DNA from: Minicystis rosea
Lineage (GTDB): Bacteria > Myxococcota_A > Polyangia > Polyangiales > Polyangiaceae
DNA length: 64,000 bases
NCBI GenBank assembly: GCA_001931535.1
Contig: CP016211.1
Span: 14,027,501-14,091,500 of the forward strand
Direction: 5' to 3'
Shown piece by piece: positions 36,984-45,614 of this stretch. The first letter of the stretch is position 1, and each line of letters opens with the position of its first letter. The position numbers and the translations under genes are program-made. A model generated the notes under the pieces. That model was given only the letters and a program-made list of their open reading frames with translations. It did not search any database and was not told the origin of the DNA.

Positions 36984-37657
36984 CCCCCTCACCGCGTCAC
37001 GCGGTGGTCCACGTTGCCAGCGACGGAGGCGATCCGCGCCGGTGCTCCACCCCCGCAAACGTGGGCGACGGGTCCCCGACCGCAAGCCTGTAGGTGCTTC
37101 AGAAATCGATTGTTTTCGAGCCTGCGTCCGCAACGCTCGATCAGCGTGCACCGCGAAAAGATCCGTGCGTCACGAGCGCGACCGTCGCAATCGGCGCTTC
37201 GCGCGTCGCTCGATCGTGCGCGGCGAAAGCCGTGTGTCGCGCGCGACGACAGCGCATCTGCCGGAGACGGCGCCCCGAGCGTGACGACATCGTGCGCGGC
37301 GAAAGCGACGTCGTTGCCGGATGACATCACGCGCGCTGCCGCGCGGAGAGCAACGCGTTGCTCATCACGACATCGCGTGCTGCCAATGAACGGCGACATC
37401 GTGCGCGCGGAGAGCAACGCGTTGCTCATCACGACATCGCGTGCTGCCAACGAACGGCGATATCGTGGGCGGTGAAGAGCGACGTGTTGCGGGCCGCGAC
37501 ATCGCGGCCATGCGGCAGCTCGAGCGAGCGATGCGGAACGCGCCGTGGACCACGGCATCGGGCGGCGCGTGTTGCGCGCGCGATGCCGTGTCCGTTCGAG
37601 CTTCGGTGATGAAGGGGGGCGTGGAAAGCGTCGGGGGACGCTTCCGTGATCACGCCA
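36984..37657. other. Intergenic region with a 64-bp repeat array, no supported gene
   Basis: No frame here has a domain or a good start. The stretch 37195-37520 is an array of degenerate units (see repeat entry). It separates the methyltransferase gene start (36977) and the 3' end of the minus-strand lipoprotein (37658). Confidence 0.6.
37195..37520. repeat. Degenerate 64-bp tandem repeat containing a perfect palindrome
   Basis: The best two units start at 37341 and 37405 (64 bp apart, nearly identical). Each contains GAGCAACGCGTTGCTC (37347-37362, 37411-37426), a perfect 16-bp palindrome, followed by ATCACGACATCGCGTGCTGC. Looser copies precede (from about 37195) and follow (to about 37520). 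The unit length of 64 is not a multiple of three, which argues against coding. Confidence 0.75.
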
Positions 37658-38521
37658 TCAGATTTCGCTGGTGAGGACGGCGAGGGCGGCGTCGTCGCCC
37701 ATCTCGGGGAGGCGCGCGCCGGCGACGCCGAAGCCGCGGTTCGTGATTTCGACCTGGCCGCGGTACGGGCCGCCCGCGGTCTTGCCGAGGAGATCCATGT
37801 CCTCGATGAGCTTGGCGTTCACGTCCGGGGTGCCCGGCGCGCCGTACGCGGTCTTGCCCTTGAGCAGGTAGAGGTAGACGATCGGCGCGTTCTTCTTCCC
37901 CTTCTTCTGGGCCGTGTCGGCGACCGACATCTTGGCGGCCTGCTCGAGGTGGTAGACGAAGGCGCGGAAGGACCAGCCCGTCACGAACATCCCCTTGGGG
38001 CCGCCCTTGTCGTCCTTCACGGGGAAGGCGGCGAGCCAGGCCATGTCGGGGCCGGTCTTGGCCATCTTGAGCTCCTTCATCTCCCCGAAGGCCTCGTTGA
38101 AGCCGCCCGCGGGATCGAGCGACTTTTTCAGGGGCGAGAAGGTGGCGAGCACGCTCTTGCCCGCGAGCATGTCCGGGTCGGCCTCGCTGCGGAGGACGGT
38201 GCCGCTCGCGTCGGCATACGAGAACCACGTGCTCTTGGCGAGCATGAGATCGTTCACGTCGGCGCGGGCGCGGGCGATGGCCTTCTGGAGCGCGGCGTTG
38301 TTGCCGAGGGTGTCGGCGTCGAGCAGCTTCCCGAGCTTCTCGGCGCCCAGCGGCAAGCCGCGCTTCACTTGGGCGACGTCTTCCTTCGCCAATGGCAGGA
38401 CGTGGGCGAGCTCGTCGACGGCGGACTGCTCGGAGGCCTTCTTGTTCTCGTCACAGGCGGACACGACGAAGGCGATGGGGACGAGCGCGGCGAGGATCGA
38501 AGAGCGGTGCACGGCCGCCAT
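37658..38521 (-). CDS. Secreted lipoprotein with a sensor-like (Cache-type) domain
   Basis: A 287-aa lipoprotein. The signal MAAVHRSSILAALVPIAFVV ends in SAC, the lipobox. Helices of about 80 residues follow, then a mixed alpha/beta region STWFSYADASGTVLRSEADP, LDPAGGFNEAFGEMKELKMA, WLAAFPVKDDKGGPKGMFVT. Short ligand-binding sensor domains of the Cache type have similar FxxFxD...G..G.V...P..d segments; I assign this loosely. It is divergent from the kinase-GAF protein gene at 38672 with 150 bases between, so the two may be a sensor and a response protein. ATG at 38521. Confidence 0.75.
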   Translation of the reverse strand: MAAVHRSSILAALVPIAFVVSACDENKKASEQSAVDELAHVLPLAKEDVAQVKRGLPLGAEKLGKLLDADTLGNNAALQKAIARARADVNDLMLAKSTWFSYADASGTVLRSEADPDMLAGKSVLATFSPLKKSLDPAGGFNEAFGEMKELKMAKTGPDMAWLAAFPVKDDKGGPKGMFVTGWSFRAFVYHLEQAAKMSVADTAQKKGKKNAPIVYLYLLKGKTAYGAPGTPDVNAKLIEDMDLLGKTAGGPYRGQVEITNRGFGVAGARLPEMGDDAALAVLTSEI

Positions 38522-38671
38522 CCTAGCGCCGATGCCCGTCACGCGGCGGACGAAAGGGCACGTCGGCGCCGAGATCGGGAGGACTGCCGAGGGACATCGT
38601 GGGCGCGCGTCCTTGACGGTCCCCGGGGGCACCGAGCACTCTTCTCCTGCCGCTTCGCCGCAGGGTGCCGG

Positions 38672-41038
38672 ATGGGTGCAAAAGATACCGTCGAAACGTT
38701 CATTCGCTGTCCTCGATGCCAGCTCCCCCACGCGGTCGGGACGGTGCTCTGTCCGCTCGACGGACAGCACCTCGGCGACCACGACGCCACGATGCGCGAC
38801 CCGCCGGCCTCCCACGCGGCGACGTTGCCTGCGGCGGGCGCAACGGTGCCGGGCGGGCACGCGACGAGCGCGACGGCGCAGAGCGGGCTCGCGGCGGGGC
38901 GCGTCCTCGATCAGAAGTACGCGGTCGGCAACGTCATCGGCTCGGGCGCGATGGGCATGGTGTGCGAGGGGCATCACGTGCTGCTCGGGCGCAAGGTGGC
39001 GATCAAGACGCTCGGCCGCATCGAGCCGGATCAGGTCGCGTCGCAGGGCCGCATGCTCGCCGAGGGCCGCCTCCTGGCCTCGATCGCGCACCCGCACGTG
39101 GTGCAGATTTACGATCTCGGGATCCTCGACGGGGCCGCGTACCTCGTGATGGAGCGGCTCCACGGCGAGACGCTCGCCGATCGCATCGCGCGCGTGGGCG
39201 CGCTGCCGATCGACGAGGCCGTGGTCATCATGCGACAGATGCTCGCCGGTCTCGGGGCGGTGCATCGCCACGGGATCGTGCACCGCGATCTCAAGCCGGC
39301 CAACGTCTTCCTCGTGGCCGCGGGGGACGGCGCGCCGCACGTGAAGCTCCTCGATTTCGGGGTGAGCACGCCCATCGTGGCCGCCGGCGACGGGGAGGGG
39401 CGCATCATCGGGACGCCCGCGTTCCTCGCGCCCGAGCAGGCCCGCGGCGAGGCCGTCGACGCGCGCGCGGATCTGTGGGCGCTCGGCGTGTGCGCGTACG
39501 CCATGCTCACCGGCACGCTGCCCTTCTCGTCGCCGTACCTCAACGAGCTGATGATCGACATCGCCACCGCGGAGCCGCCGCCGCCGAGCGCGCGGCGGCG
39601 CGACATCGGGCCCGATCTCGACGCCATCGTGATGCGCGCGCTCGCGAAGCGGCGGGAGGATCGCTTCGCCGACGCGGGGGCCATGCTCGCGGCGCTCGCC
39701 GGACGCGACGCGGAGCCCGCGGAGATCCGCGCCGGCGCGCCCTCGGAGCTGGCGCTGGTGGCCGAGCCCGATCCGCACCTGGCCGCGCGTTGGGGCGGCG
39801 CCGTGCGCGGGCTCGGGCTCGTCCCCATCTTCACGAGCGACGGCGAGGAGGCGCGCGAGATGATCGCTGCGGTCGGCATGCCGCGGCTCCTCGTCACGAA
39901 CCTCGCGCTCCCGGGCGAGGACGGGTTCGCGCTGCTCCGCGCGATCCGCGCCGAGGGTCGCGCTTCGTGCGTGGCCATCGCGCTCTCGCCGGCCTCCGAG
40001 CTCCGCGCCACGGCGCGCGCCCGCCGCGCCGAGCTGGGCCTCGCGGCGGTGCTCGACAGCAACATTGATCAAGCGGTGCTCGGCGACGTGATCCGGCGCG
40101 CGCTCTTGGAGCCCGGCCCCGTCGCCAGCGTGCCCAAGGACCTGCCTCAGCGCCCCGAGCTCGCGGAGACGCGGCGCCTCGATCGCATCGCGGCCATGAA
40201 GCTCGTCGACGACGCGCCGCCGGACGCGGCCCTCCAGCGCCTCGTCGAGGACGTGGCGCGCGAGCTCCGCGTGCCGGTGGCGTTGGTCTCGCTGGTGCTT
40301 CGTGATCGGCAGTGGTTCAAGGCCCATTTCGGCCTCGCGGGGGCGCTGCTCGCCGATCGCGGATCACCGAGGGAGTGGGCCTTCTGCCGGCACGTGGTGG
40401 AGAGCGGCGCCCCGCTCGTCGTCCCCGACGCGCGGCAGAACCCGGTGTTCGCCGCCAATCCGCTGGTCGAGGACGGCACCGTCGGCAGCTATGCCGGCGC
40501 GCCCTTGGTGACGCCGACGGGCGAAGTGCTGGGCACGCTGTGCATCATCGATCACGATCGCAACCGCATCGGCCGCGACAAGGTCGACGATCTCGTGATC
40601 CTCGCGCGCCGCGTGGCCGGCGAGCTCTCGCTGCTCGCCGAGGGCGGCGCGGGCCCCGCCGGCCCGAAGCGAACGTCGACGGAGCAGCACCGCTTGATGG
40701 CGGTGCTCGCCAACCTCGACAGCGCGGTGCTCCTCCTCGGCGCCGATCGGCGCGTGGTCTTCGCCAACGAAGCGCTGGCCGCCCTCGCGGGCTCACCCGT
40801 GGCGTCGATCCTGGGTCAATCGCGCGACGCGTTCATCGCGCAGCTCGGCTCGATCTTCGAGGACCCCGCCGAGTACGCGCGCCGCATGCGCGTCCCCCCG
40901 GAGGGCCCCTTCGCCGGCCGCGAAGACTTCGTGGCCGCGCGCCCCTCGCGCCGGGTGATCCGCTGGAGCGCCAAGCCCGTCGACATGAAGGACGGGGTCG
41001 GCCAGTTGGAGACGTACACCGAGCTGCCCCTGAGCTGA
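38672..41038 (+). CDS. Multidomain Ser/Thr kinase: zinc-ribbon, kinase, receiver-like, GAF, PAS
   Basis: A 788-aa soluble signalling protein. Order: N-terminal CPRCQLP...CPLDGQ zinc-ribbon-like motif (about 12-32); Hanks kinase (about 80-345; GSGAMGMVCEG, AIKTLG, HRDLKPANVF with His204, LLDFGVS); receiver-like domain (about 360-480; LALVAEPDPHLAARWGGAVR, LLVTNLALPGEDGFALLRAI); GAF (about 520-665; LRDRQWFKAHFGLAGALLAD, then WAFCRHVVESGAPLVVPDAR and SYAGAPLVTPTGEVLGTLCI); PAS-like C-terminus (about 680-780; ANLDSAVLLLGADRRVVFAN). The receiver has Asn410 where the phosphorylated Asp should be, so it probably cannot be phosphorylated by a histidine kinase. ATG at 38672. Confidence 0.92.
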   Translation: MGAKDTVETFIRCPRCQLPHAVGTVLCPLDGQHLGDHDATMRDPPASHAATLPAAGATVPGGHATSATAQSGLAAGRVLDQKYAVGNVIGSGAMGMVCEGHHVLLGRKVAIKTLGRIEPDQVASQGRMLAEGRLLASIAHPHVVQIYDLGILDGAAYLVMERLHGETLADRIARVGALPIDEAVVIMRQMLAGLGAVHRHGIVHRDLKPANVFLVAAGDGAPHVKLLDFGVSTPIVAAGDGEGRIIGTPAFLAPEQARGEAVDARADLWALGVCAYAMLTGTLPFSSPYLNELMIDIATAEPPPPSARRRDIGPDLDAIVMRALAKRREDRFADAGAMLAALAGRDAEPAEIRAGAPSELALVAEPDPHLAARWGGAVRGLGLVPIFTSDGEEAREMIAAVGMPRLLVTNLALPGEDGFALLRAIRAEGRASCVAIALSPASELRATARARRAELGLAAVLDSNIDQAVLGDVIRRALLEPGPVASVPKDLPQRPELAETRRLDRIAAMKLVDDAPPDAALQRLVEDVARELRVPVALVSLVLRDRQWFKAHFGLAGALLADRGSPREWAFCRHVVESGAPLVVPDARQNPVFAANPLVEDGTVGSYAGAPLVTPTGEVLGTLCIIDHDRNRIGRDKVDDLVILARRVAGELSLLAEGGAGPAGPKRTSTEQHRLMAVLANLDSAVLLLGADRRVVFANEALAALAGSPVASILGQSRDAFIAQLGSIFEDPAEYARRMRVPPEGPFAGREDFVAARPSRRVIRWSAKPVDMKDGVGQLETYTELPLS

Positions 41039-41175
41039 GGGCTCGCGGTGGGCGACGCAGGTCTTCTGTCCATCCTCTGCCCATCCGACGCGGCCTCACG
41101 TTCCTGACGCCCTCGGCGGCCGGCGCCCCGAGCCCACCGGTGGTGGCGGCAGACTGCCGCGCGTAGGCTCTATCG

Positions 41176-41940
41176 ATGTCTTCCCGAGCGCCGACGTTGC
41201 TTCAGTTCCTCCTCTTCGCGATAGCCACCTTTGCGGCCCCCGCCGCCTGCAGCTCCACCGTCCAGCCAACAGGTGCCACGTCATCGTCGAGTGGCTCGGG
41301 CGGCGCAGCGCCGGGCACCAGCAGCGGCAACTCGGGCAGCGGCGGTGACGGGTTGTCGTTGTCGATCGGCGGCGGCGGCGGTGCGGCACCTTGCGGCGCG
41401 TTCCCGCCGGGCGGCGATGCCGGGGCCAGCATCGCGTTGCAGGCGTTTTGCGAGCCGGGCGCGATCAACCCCGCGGATTGCCCGGCGACCAAGCCGACGC
41501 TGGGTGACCCGTGCCCGAGCACGAGCAACGGCTTGCAATGCGCGTACGAACGTGACGCCCTCGGGTACGTGCTCCAGACGTGTGCCGGATCGTGGAGCTC
41601 GACCCGATACATGTGGTGCAGCCAGGACTGCACTTCGTCGGATCCGGGGGTCCCCGTCGCGAGCAGTCCGGCATGTGGCTCGTTGCCCGAGATCCCGTGC
41701 GTCACGTTCCCGGAGGGGACCGATCAGGAACGGGCCAACGCGACGCTGCACCAGATCGCCGAGTGCTGCCCGGCGCACTTCGAGACCGAGCTCGTGGTGT
41801 GGTTGCAGGACGGGTGCGCCACCGCGTCGGCCGGGCGGCCGGACCTGGTGGCGTGCATGAACAGCCTCCTCGCTGGGCGGCGCATCCAATGCGCCGCCGC
41901 ACTGTCGTGCGCGGCGACGGAGTGGTCGACGCTCCCGTGA
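41176..41940 (+). CDS. Secreted Cys-rich lipoprotein of unknown function
   Basis: A 254-aa lipoprotein. The signal peptide MSSRAPTLLQFLLFAIATFA ends at PAAC, followed by a Ser/Gly linker. The body (about 75-254) has many cysteines (CEPGAINPADCPATKPTLGD, CAYERDALGYVLQTCAGSWS, WCSQDCTSSDPGVPVASSPA), in the style of the Sorangiineae surface-protein family with CNNA/PxxCP repeats. No enzymatic motif is seen. It lies 137 bases after the multidomain kinase and converges on the OmpA-like gene with a 10-base gap. ATG at 41176. Confidence 0.8.
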   Translation: MSSRAPTLLQFLLFAIATFAAPAACSSTVQPTGATSSSSGSGGAAPGTSSGNSGSGGDGLSLSIGGGGGAAPCGAFPPGGDAGASIALQAFCEPGAINPADCPATKPTLGDPCPSTSNGLQCAYERDALGYVLQTCAGSWSSTRYMWCSQDCTSSDPGVPVASSPACGSLPEIPCVTFPEGTDQERANATLHQIAECCPAHFETELVVWLQDGCATASAGRPDLVACMNSLLAGRRIQCAAALSCAATEWSTLP

Positions 41941-41950
41941 CGAAGCGTGA

Positions 41951-43096
41951 CTAAAGCGTTTCGGGCGTGACGAAGACGATCTCGACCCGCGCGTTGCGCC
42001 CGCGATCGGGGCCGGCGGGGTCGGCGACGGGGAGCTGGTTGCCGGCGACGAGCGGGAGGGCGCGGAGGGCGGAGGCGCCCTTTTGCATGGCCTTGATGGC
42101 GACCTCGGCGCGGGCTTTTTCGGCGTCCTGCTCGCGGGCGCCGACCGGCCGATCGGTGTGGACCACGACCTCGACCGGGAACGTCGGGTGGGCCGCCGCG
42201 ATCTTGCCGAGCTCGACGAGGCGAGCCTCGATCGGCGGCGCGAGCGCGGCGCCGGAGAAGGCGTTGCGCAGGGCGACGGTGACGCCGCGATCGTCGCGCG
42301 CGGGCACGAAGTTGCCGGTGGCGGAGATGGCCGCGAGGAGCGCGTCGCTCGCGCCCGTGGCGCGGCTCGTGGGCGAGGCCGCGCGGCGCAGCGCCGTGAG
42401 CGCGGCGAGGCACGAGGCCCGCGCGCGGGTGGCGCCGTCGATCGGCACGGCGGGCTGCGCCGTCGCGGAGAGCTCGCCTTCGAGCTTGGTGACGGCGGCC
42501 TCGGCCTCGTCGAGCTGGGCTTTGGTCTTGTCGTCGGGCGCGCCCGCGGCGCTGCCCGCGAGGAGCCGGGCCGCGCCGCAGAGCATGCGCGCCTCCACCG
42601 CGAGCGCGCGGGCCGCGGCTGCCCGCGCGCGCTCGCGCTCCGGATTGGCGCGCCCCGAGGGCTGGATCGGCTGCGCGTCGCGCGCGACCTTCACCTTGAG
42701 CTCGAGCGCGTCGGCGTCGGCGGCCACGCGCGCTTGATCGGCGTCGATGGTCGCGAGCTCCGCTTCGGCGGTGGAGAGCGCGCTCTTCGACTCGGCGGTG
42801 GTGGCCTCGGCCCGGGCGACGCGCGCGACCGCGCCGGCGTGCGCGTAGGCCGCGAGCGCGCGCTCGGCGAGGACCTGCGCGAGGGCGTGCTTGCCGTCGG
42901 CGAACGCCGCCTCGGCCTCGCCGCGCAGCTTCTCCGCGCGGGCCAAGGCGTCGGGCGCGTAGCGCTTGGCCTCCTCGGCGGTGGCTCCGGCGCGGATGCG
43001 ATCGAGCTCCACGAGCTGCGTCGGCTTGAGCATCGGCGCGCAGGCTGCGGCGAGCAGCGCGACCGGCGCGAGGATCTTGGCGAGGCGCACGCTCAC
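41951..43096 (-). CDS. OmpA-family lipoprotein with helical N-terminal domain
   Basis: A 381-aa lipoprotein. The signal VSVRLAKILAPVALLAAAC ends in a lipobox. About 220 residues of long Ala-rich helices follow (EEAKRYAPDALARAEKLRGE; a DUF4398-like coiled region). An OmpA-like peptidoglycan-binding domain (about 265-381) contains FSGAALAPPIEARLVELGKI, FPVEVVVHTDRPVGAREQDA and a final RGRNARVEIVFV, the NxRVEI mark. It probably links the outer membrane to the wall. GTG at 43096 overlaps the upstream gene's TGA as GTGA, so the pair is translationally coupled. Confidence 0.85.
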   Translation of the reverse strand: MSVRLAKILAPVALLAAACAPMLKPTQLVELDRIRAGATAEEAKRYAPDALARAEKLRGEAEAAFADGKHALAQVLAERALAAYAHAGAVARVARAEATTAESKSALSTAEAELATIDADQARVAADADALELKVKVARDAQPIQPSGRANPERERARAAAARALAVEARMLCGAARLLAGSAAGAPDDKTKAQLDEAEAAVTKLEGELSATAQPAVPIDGATRARASCLAALTALRRAASPTSRATGASDALLAAISATGNFVPARDDRGVTVALRNAFSGAALAPPIEARLVELGKIAAAHPTFPVEVVVHTDRPVGAREQDAEKARAEVAIKAMQKGASALRALPLVAGNQLPVADPAGPDRGRNARVEIVFVTPETL

Positions 43097-43707
43097 TTGC
43101 CGCCCTTTCCAGCAGGCTTGCCCTTGGCCGCGCCGCCCTTGGGGGCTGCGGCCGGGGCCTTGCCGCCCTTCTTCTTCGCCGCTTCGATCCGCTGCGCCTC
43201 CGCGTCGCCGGCGCCTCGCGCCGCCTCCTTCGCGTCGGCCTCGGCGCGGGCCAGCTCGGCGGCGGCGCGGCCGCGGCGCGCCTGCGTCTCTTCGAGCAGG
43301 GCCCGCGCGCGCTCGACCTTCGTCTGCACCTCGTTGGCCTTCTGCGCGGCCACCGTGGCCACGCGCTCGGCGGCGGCCGCGCGCTCCAGATCGCGCGCCG
43401 CCTCGGCCCACGCCAGCGCGAGCGCGTCGAGCTCGTGCGCGACCGCGTCGTTGCCGGAGACGCGCGCGCCGTGGGCTCGCTCCAGCGCGCGCTTGGCGCT
43501 CTTGATCGGCTCGTCCATCACGTTGGCCGCGTCCGCGTCCTTCGCGGCCTTCTCCGCGAGCTCGCGGAGGATGACCTGCGCGTTCGCGCCGTCGCCCGGC
43601 GGCGCGGGCGGCACCTCGGTCGGCATCGTCGACCCGCCCCCGTGCGCGAAGGCGCCGGCGGGTGCGAGGGAGAGGAGCAGCGCAGCGGCTAGGGAGGGAA
43701 GGCGCAC
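43093..43707 (-). CDS. Secreted Ala/Lys-rich coiled-coil protein
   Basis: A 204-aa exported protein. The signal VRLPSLAAALLLSLAPAGAF ends at AHGGG. The mature part is one long Ala/Glu/Arg helix (VAHELDALALAWAEAARDLE, ERARALLEETQARRGRAAAE). A basic tail (KKKGGKAPAAAPKGGAAKGK) ends GKGGK, possibly for contact with acidic cell-wall polymers. GTG at 43707 gives a good signal peptide. It directly precedes the OmpA-like gene (GTGA overlap) and likely works with it in the envelope. Function unknown. The 43708-43895 divergent region has no other gene. Confidence 0.75.
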   Translation of the reverse strand: MRLPSLAAALLLSLAPAGAFAHGGGSTMPTEVPPAPPGDGANAQVILRELAEKAAKDADAANVMDEPIKSAKRALERAHGARVSGNDAVAHELDALALAWAEAARDLERAAAAERVATVAAQKANEVQTKVERARALLEETQARRGRAAAELARAEADAKEAARGAGDAEAQRIEAAKKKGGKAPAAAPKGGAAKGKPAGKGGK

Positions 43708-43895
43708 GTCCGGCTGGTAGCAAAGCGGGTTCGCGCGAGCAAGCGGCGGCGCCGCGGCCAACGCCTCCGGCGCTCCGAGCCGCCGGCAACCTGGTGTCGG
43801 GCAGGAGCCAGCCGGCCAACGGGGACATGATTTCGCGTTTGCCAAAACGTCCGCCCGCGTGGACGTCGGGCCCGCCGTGGTAGGGGTAGCGCCCC

Positions 43896-44648
43896 GTGTT
43901 CGACGAGCTCACCAGCGACGCCATCACCGCGAGCTTCCGCCTCCTCCAGCGCCGCCGCGGGCACCGCTTCTCGCTGGACGATCTCGCCACCGCCTGGGAG
44001 GCCGCGCGCGCCTGCCCCGCCGCCGCGACCTACCTCGATCTCGGCTGTGGCGTGGGATCGGTGCTCCTCATGGTCGCCTGGAAGCTCTCGGCGGCGCGGG
44101 TCTTCGGCGTCGAGGCGCAGGAGATCTCGTTCGCCCTCGCGCAGCGCAACGTCGCGGAGAACGGGCTCGCGGCGCGGGTCTCCCTCGCGCACGGCGACCT
44201 GCGCGAGGTGACGCGCGCGTGGGCGAACGACCGCTGCGATCTGGTGAGCGGCACCCCGCCGTACCTGCCGCCCGGCACCGCGCTGATGTCACCCGATCCG
44301 CAGCGCGCCGCCGCGCGCATCGAGCTGCGCGGCGGCGTGGAAGACTATCTCGCGGCCGCGGCGCGCGTGCTCGCGCCCGGGGGCCGCGTGGTCGTGTGCG
44401 CCGATGGCCGCATGCCCGATCGCGTGGTGCGCGGCGCGGCCGCGGCGGGGCTCGTGCCGCTGCGCCGGCTCGACGTGATCGCGCGCCAAGGCGCCTTCGG
44501 GCCGCTGTTCTCCGTGTGGACGTGCACCGCGCGCGCGGACGAAGGGGAGGCGTGCCCCCTCGATCACGAGACCGTCGTCATGCGCGACGCCCGCGGCGAG
44601 CGCACCGAGACGAGCATCGCGATGCGCCGGTTCTTCGGGCTCGGTTGA
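43896..44648 (+). CDS. tRNA1(Val) (adenine37-N6)-methyltransferase-like (TrmN6 family)
   Basis: A 250-aa class I methyltransferase. It has motif I YLDLGCGVGSVLLMVAWKLS, VFGVEAQEISFALAQRNVAE, VSLAHGDLREVTRAWANDRC, then GTPPYLPPG in place of the NPPY adenine-binding motif, and VLAPGGRVVVCADGRM. This order fits the TrmN6/YfiC group, which methylates A37 of tRNA1(Val). The NPPY-to-GTPPY change means the target base is not certain. The start is GTG at 43896. It converges with the next gene across only 4 bases. Confidence 0.82.
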   Translation: MFDELTSDAITASFRLLQRRRGHRFSLDDLATAWEAARACPAAATYLDLGCGVGSVLLMVAWKLSAARVFGVEAQEISFALAQRNVAENGLAARVSLAHGDLREVTRAWANDRCDLVSGTPPYLPPGTALMSPDPQRAAARIELRGGVEDYLAAAARVLAPGGRVVVCADGRMPDRVVRGAAAAGLVPLRRLDVIARQGAFGPLFSVWTCTARADEGEACPLDHETVVMRDARGERTETSIAMRRFFGLG

Positions 44649-44652
44649 TCGA

Positions 44653-45159
44653 TCAGCCCGGCGGGAGCAGCGCGAGCAACGCGCGGGCGGCGGGCTTCTT
44701 GTCGAGCACGAGCACGCTGCGCACGAGCTTCGGGCTGCCGAACAGCGCTTCGCCCAGCGCTTCGCCTTCGATCCGCAGGCGGCACGCGAGCAGGCGATCC
44801 GGGTAGCGCGAGAGGAGCGCCTCGGCGTCGCGATAGAAGCGCGTGCTGCCATCGTCGGCGAGGAAGAGGACGCGCGAGACACGCGCGTTCTGCGGGCCGT
44901 CCTGCGCCTTCGCGCGCGCCGCATCGAGGCCCTTCTGCTCGGCCGCGAGCTTCTCCGCGACGAGCTCGAGCCCCTGGCACGCGAGCCCCGCCGTGAGCGC
45001 GGTGCGGAGCTCGGCCGTGAGCGCCTGGGTGATCGGGAGCGTGGCGACGCGATGACGGCCGCCCTCCCACAGGAGATCGGCATGCGTCGTGAGCAGGGTC
45101 GTCACCGCATCATGACGGGGATCGGCGACGACATCTTTCGGCAGCTTGAGCGCGGACAT
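44653..45159 (-). CDS. Conserved small protein of unknown function
   Basis: A 168-aa soluble protein with a mixed fold: TTHADLLWEGGRHRVATLPI, ELVAEKLAAEQKGLDAARAK, FLADDGSTRFYRDAEALLSR, KLVRSVLVLDKKPAARALLA. No signal peptide, membrane segment or known catalytic motif. It reads like a full domain, so is probably real. ATG at 45159 (MSALKLPKDV) is the only in-frame good start. The 45160-45309 gap upstream carries no feature that I can identify. Confidence 0.72.
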   Translation of the reverse strand: MSALKLPKDVVADPRHDAVTTLLTTHADLLWEGGRHRVATLPITQALTAELRTALTAGLACQGLELVAEKLAAEQKGLDAARAKAQDGPQNARVSRVLFLADDGSTRFYRDAEALLSRYPDRLLACRLRIEGEALGEALFGSPKLVRSVLVLDKKPAARALLALLPPG

Positions 45160-45309
45160 TTCGGCGGGACCCTACCAGATCCGAAGCGAGCGCTCGGGCA
45201 CGGCGGCGAGGTCTTCGCGATCGATCGGCGAAATGGGCTCGAAATCGGCGCGGAAGCGAGAGGCAGAGAGGCAGAAGCGAAAGGCGGAGACCAGAGCTCG
45301 GACGCTCGG

Positions 45310-45582
45310 TCACTCCACCATGCGCTCGCAGACCATCACCGCTTGATCGCTGAAGTCGCCGTCCTCGGCCTGGGGCCGGGTGGGCTGGCAGGCATAGATG
45401 AGCTCCTGCCCGCAGCCCGTGGCGCGGTAGACGTCAGGCCCGACCTCGGTGACGGTGAGCGCGTAGTGAGCGCACGCGAACTCGTTCGCGGCCCTCTCGC
45501 GCACCGTCGTCTCCGCGACGCGGACGCACGCCGAAAGTGGAAGCACAGCGAGCAGCCCGAAGGCAGCGACCGCAACCTTCAT
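45310..45582 (-). CDS. Short lipoprotein of unknown function
   Basis: A 90-aa lipoprotein. The signal MKVAVAAFGLLAVLPLSAC is followed by a small mature part of 71 residues with three cysteines (NEFACAHYALTVTEVGPDVY, RATGCGQELIYACQPTRPQA, DFSDQAVMVCERMVE). The FACxxY...Y.A.GCG....Y.C pattern is shared by many small myxobacterial lipoproteins of unknown use. ATG at 45582. Transcribed toward the gene at 45159, 32 bases after the hydrolase gene ends. Confidence 0.75.
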   Translation of the reverse strand: MKVAVAAFGLLAVLPLSACVRVAETTVRERAANEFACAHYALTVTEVGPDVYRATGCGQELIYACQPTRPQAEDGDFSDQAVMVCERMVE

Positions 45583-45614
45583 GGCCCATGGATATCACGC
45601 GTCGTGGGCGCTCG

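Noticed and set aside
37340..37520. Possible CRISPR array from two 64-bp units
   Set aside because: Units are contiguous with no unique spacers, only two good copies, and no cas genes in the window.
36989..37558. 189-aa minus-strand frame over the 36984-37657 region
   Set aside because: Arg-rich and built from the 64-bp repeat read in shifted frames; no start signal or domain.
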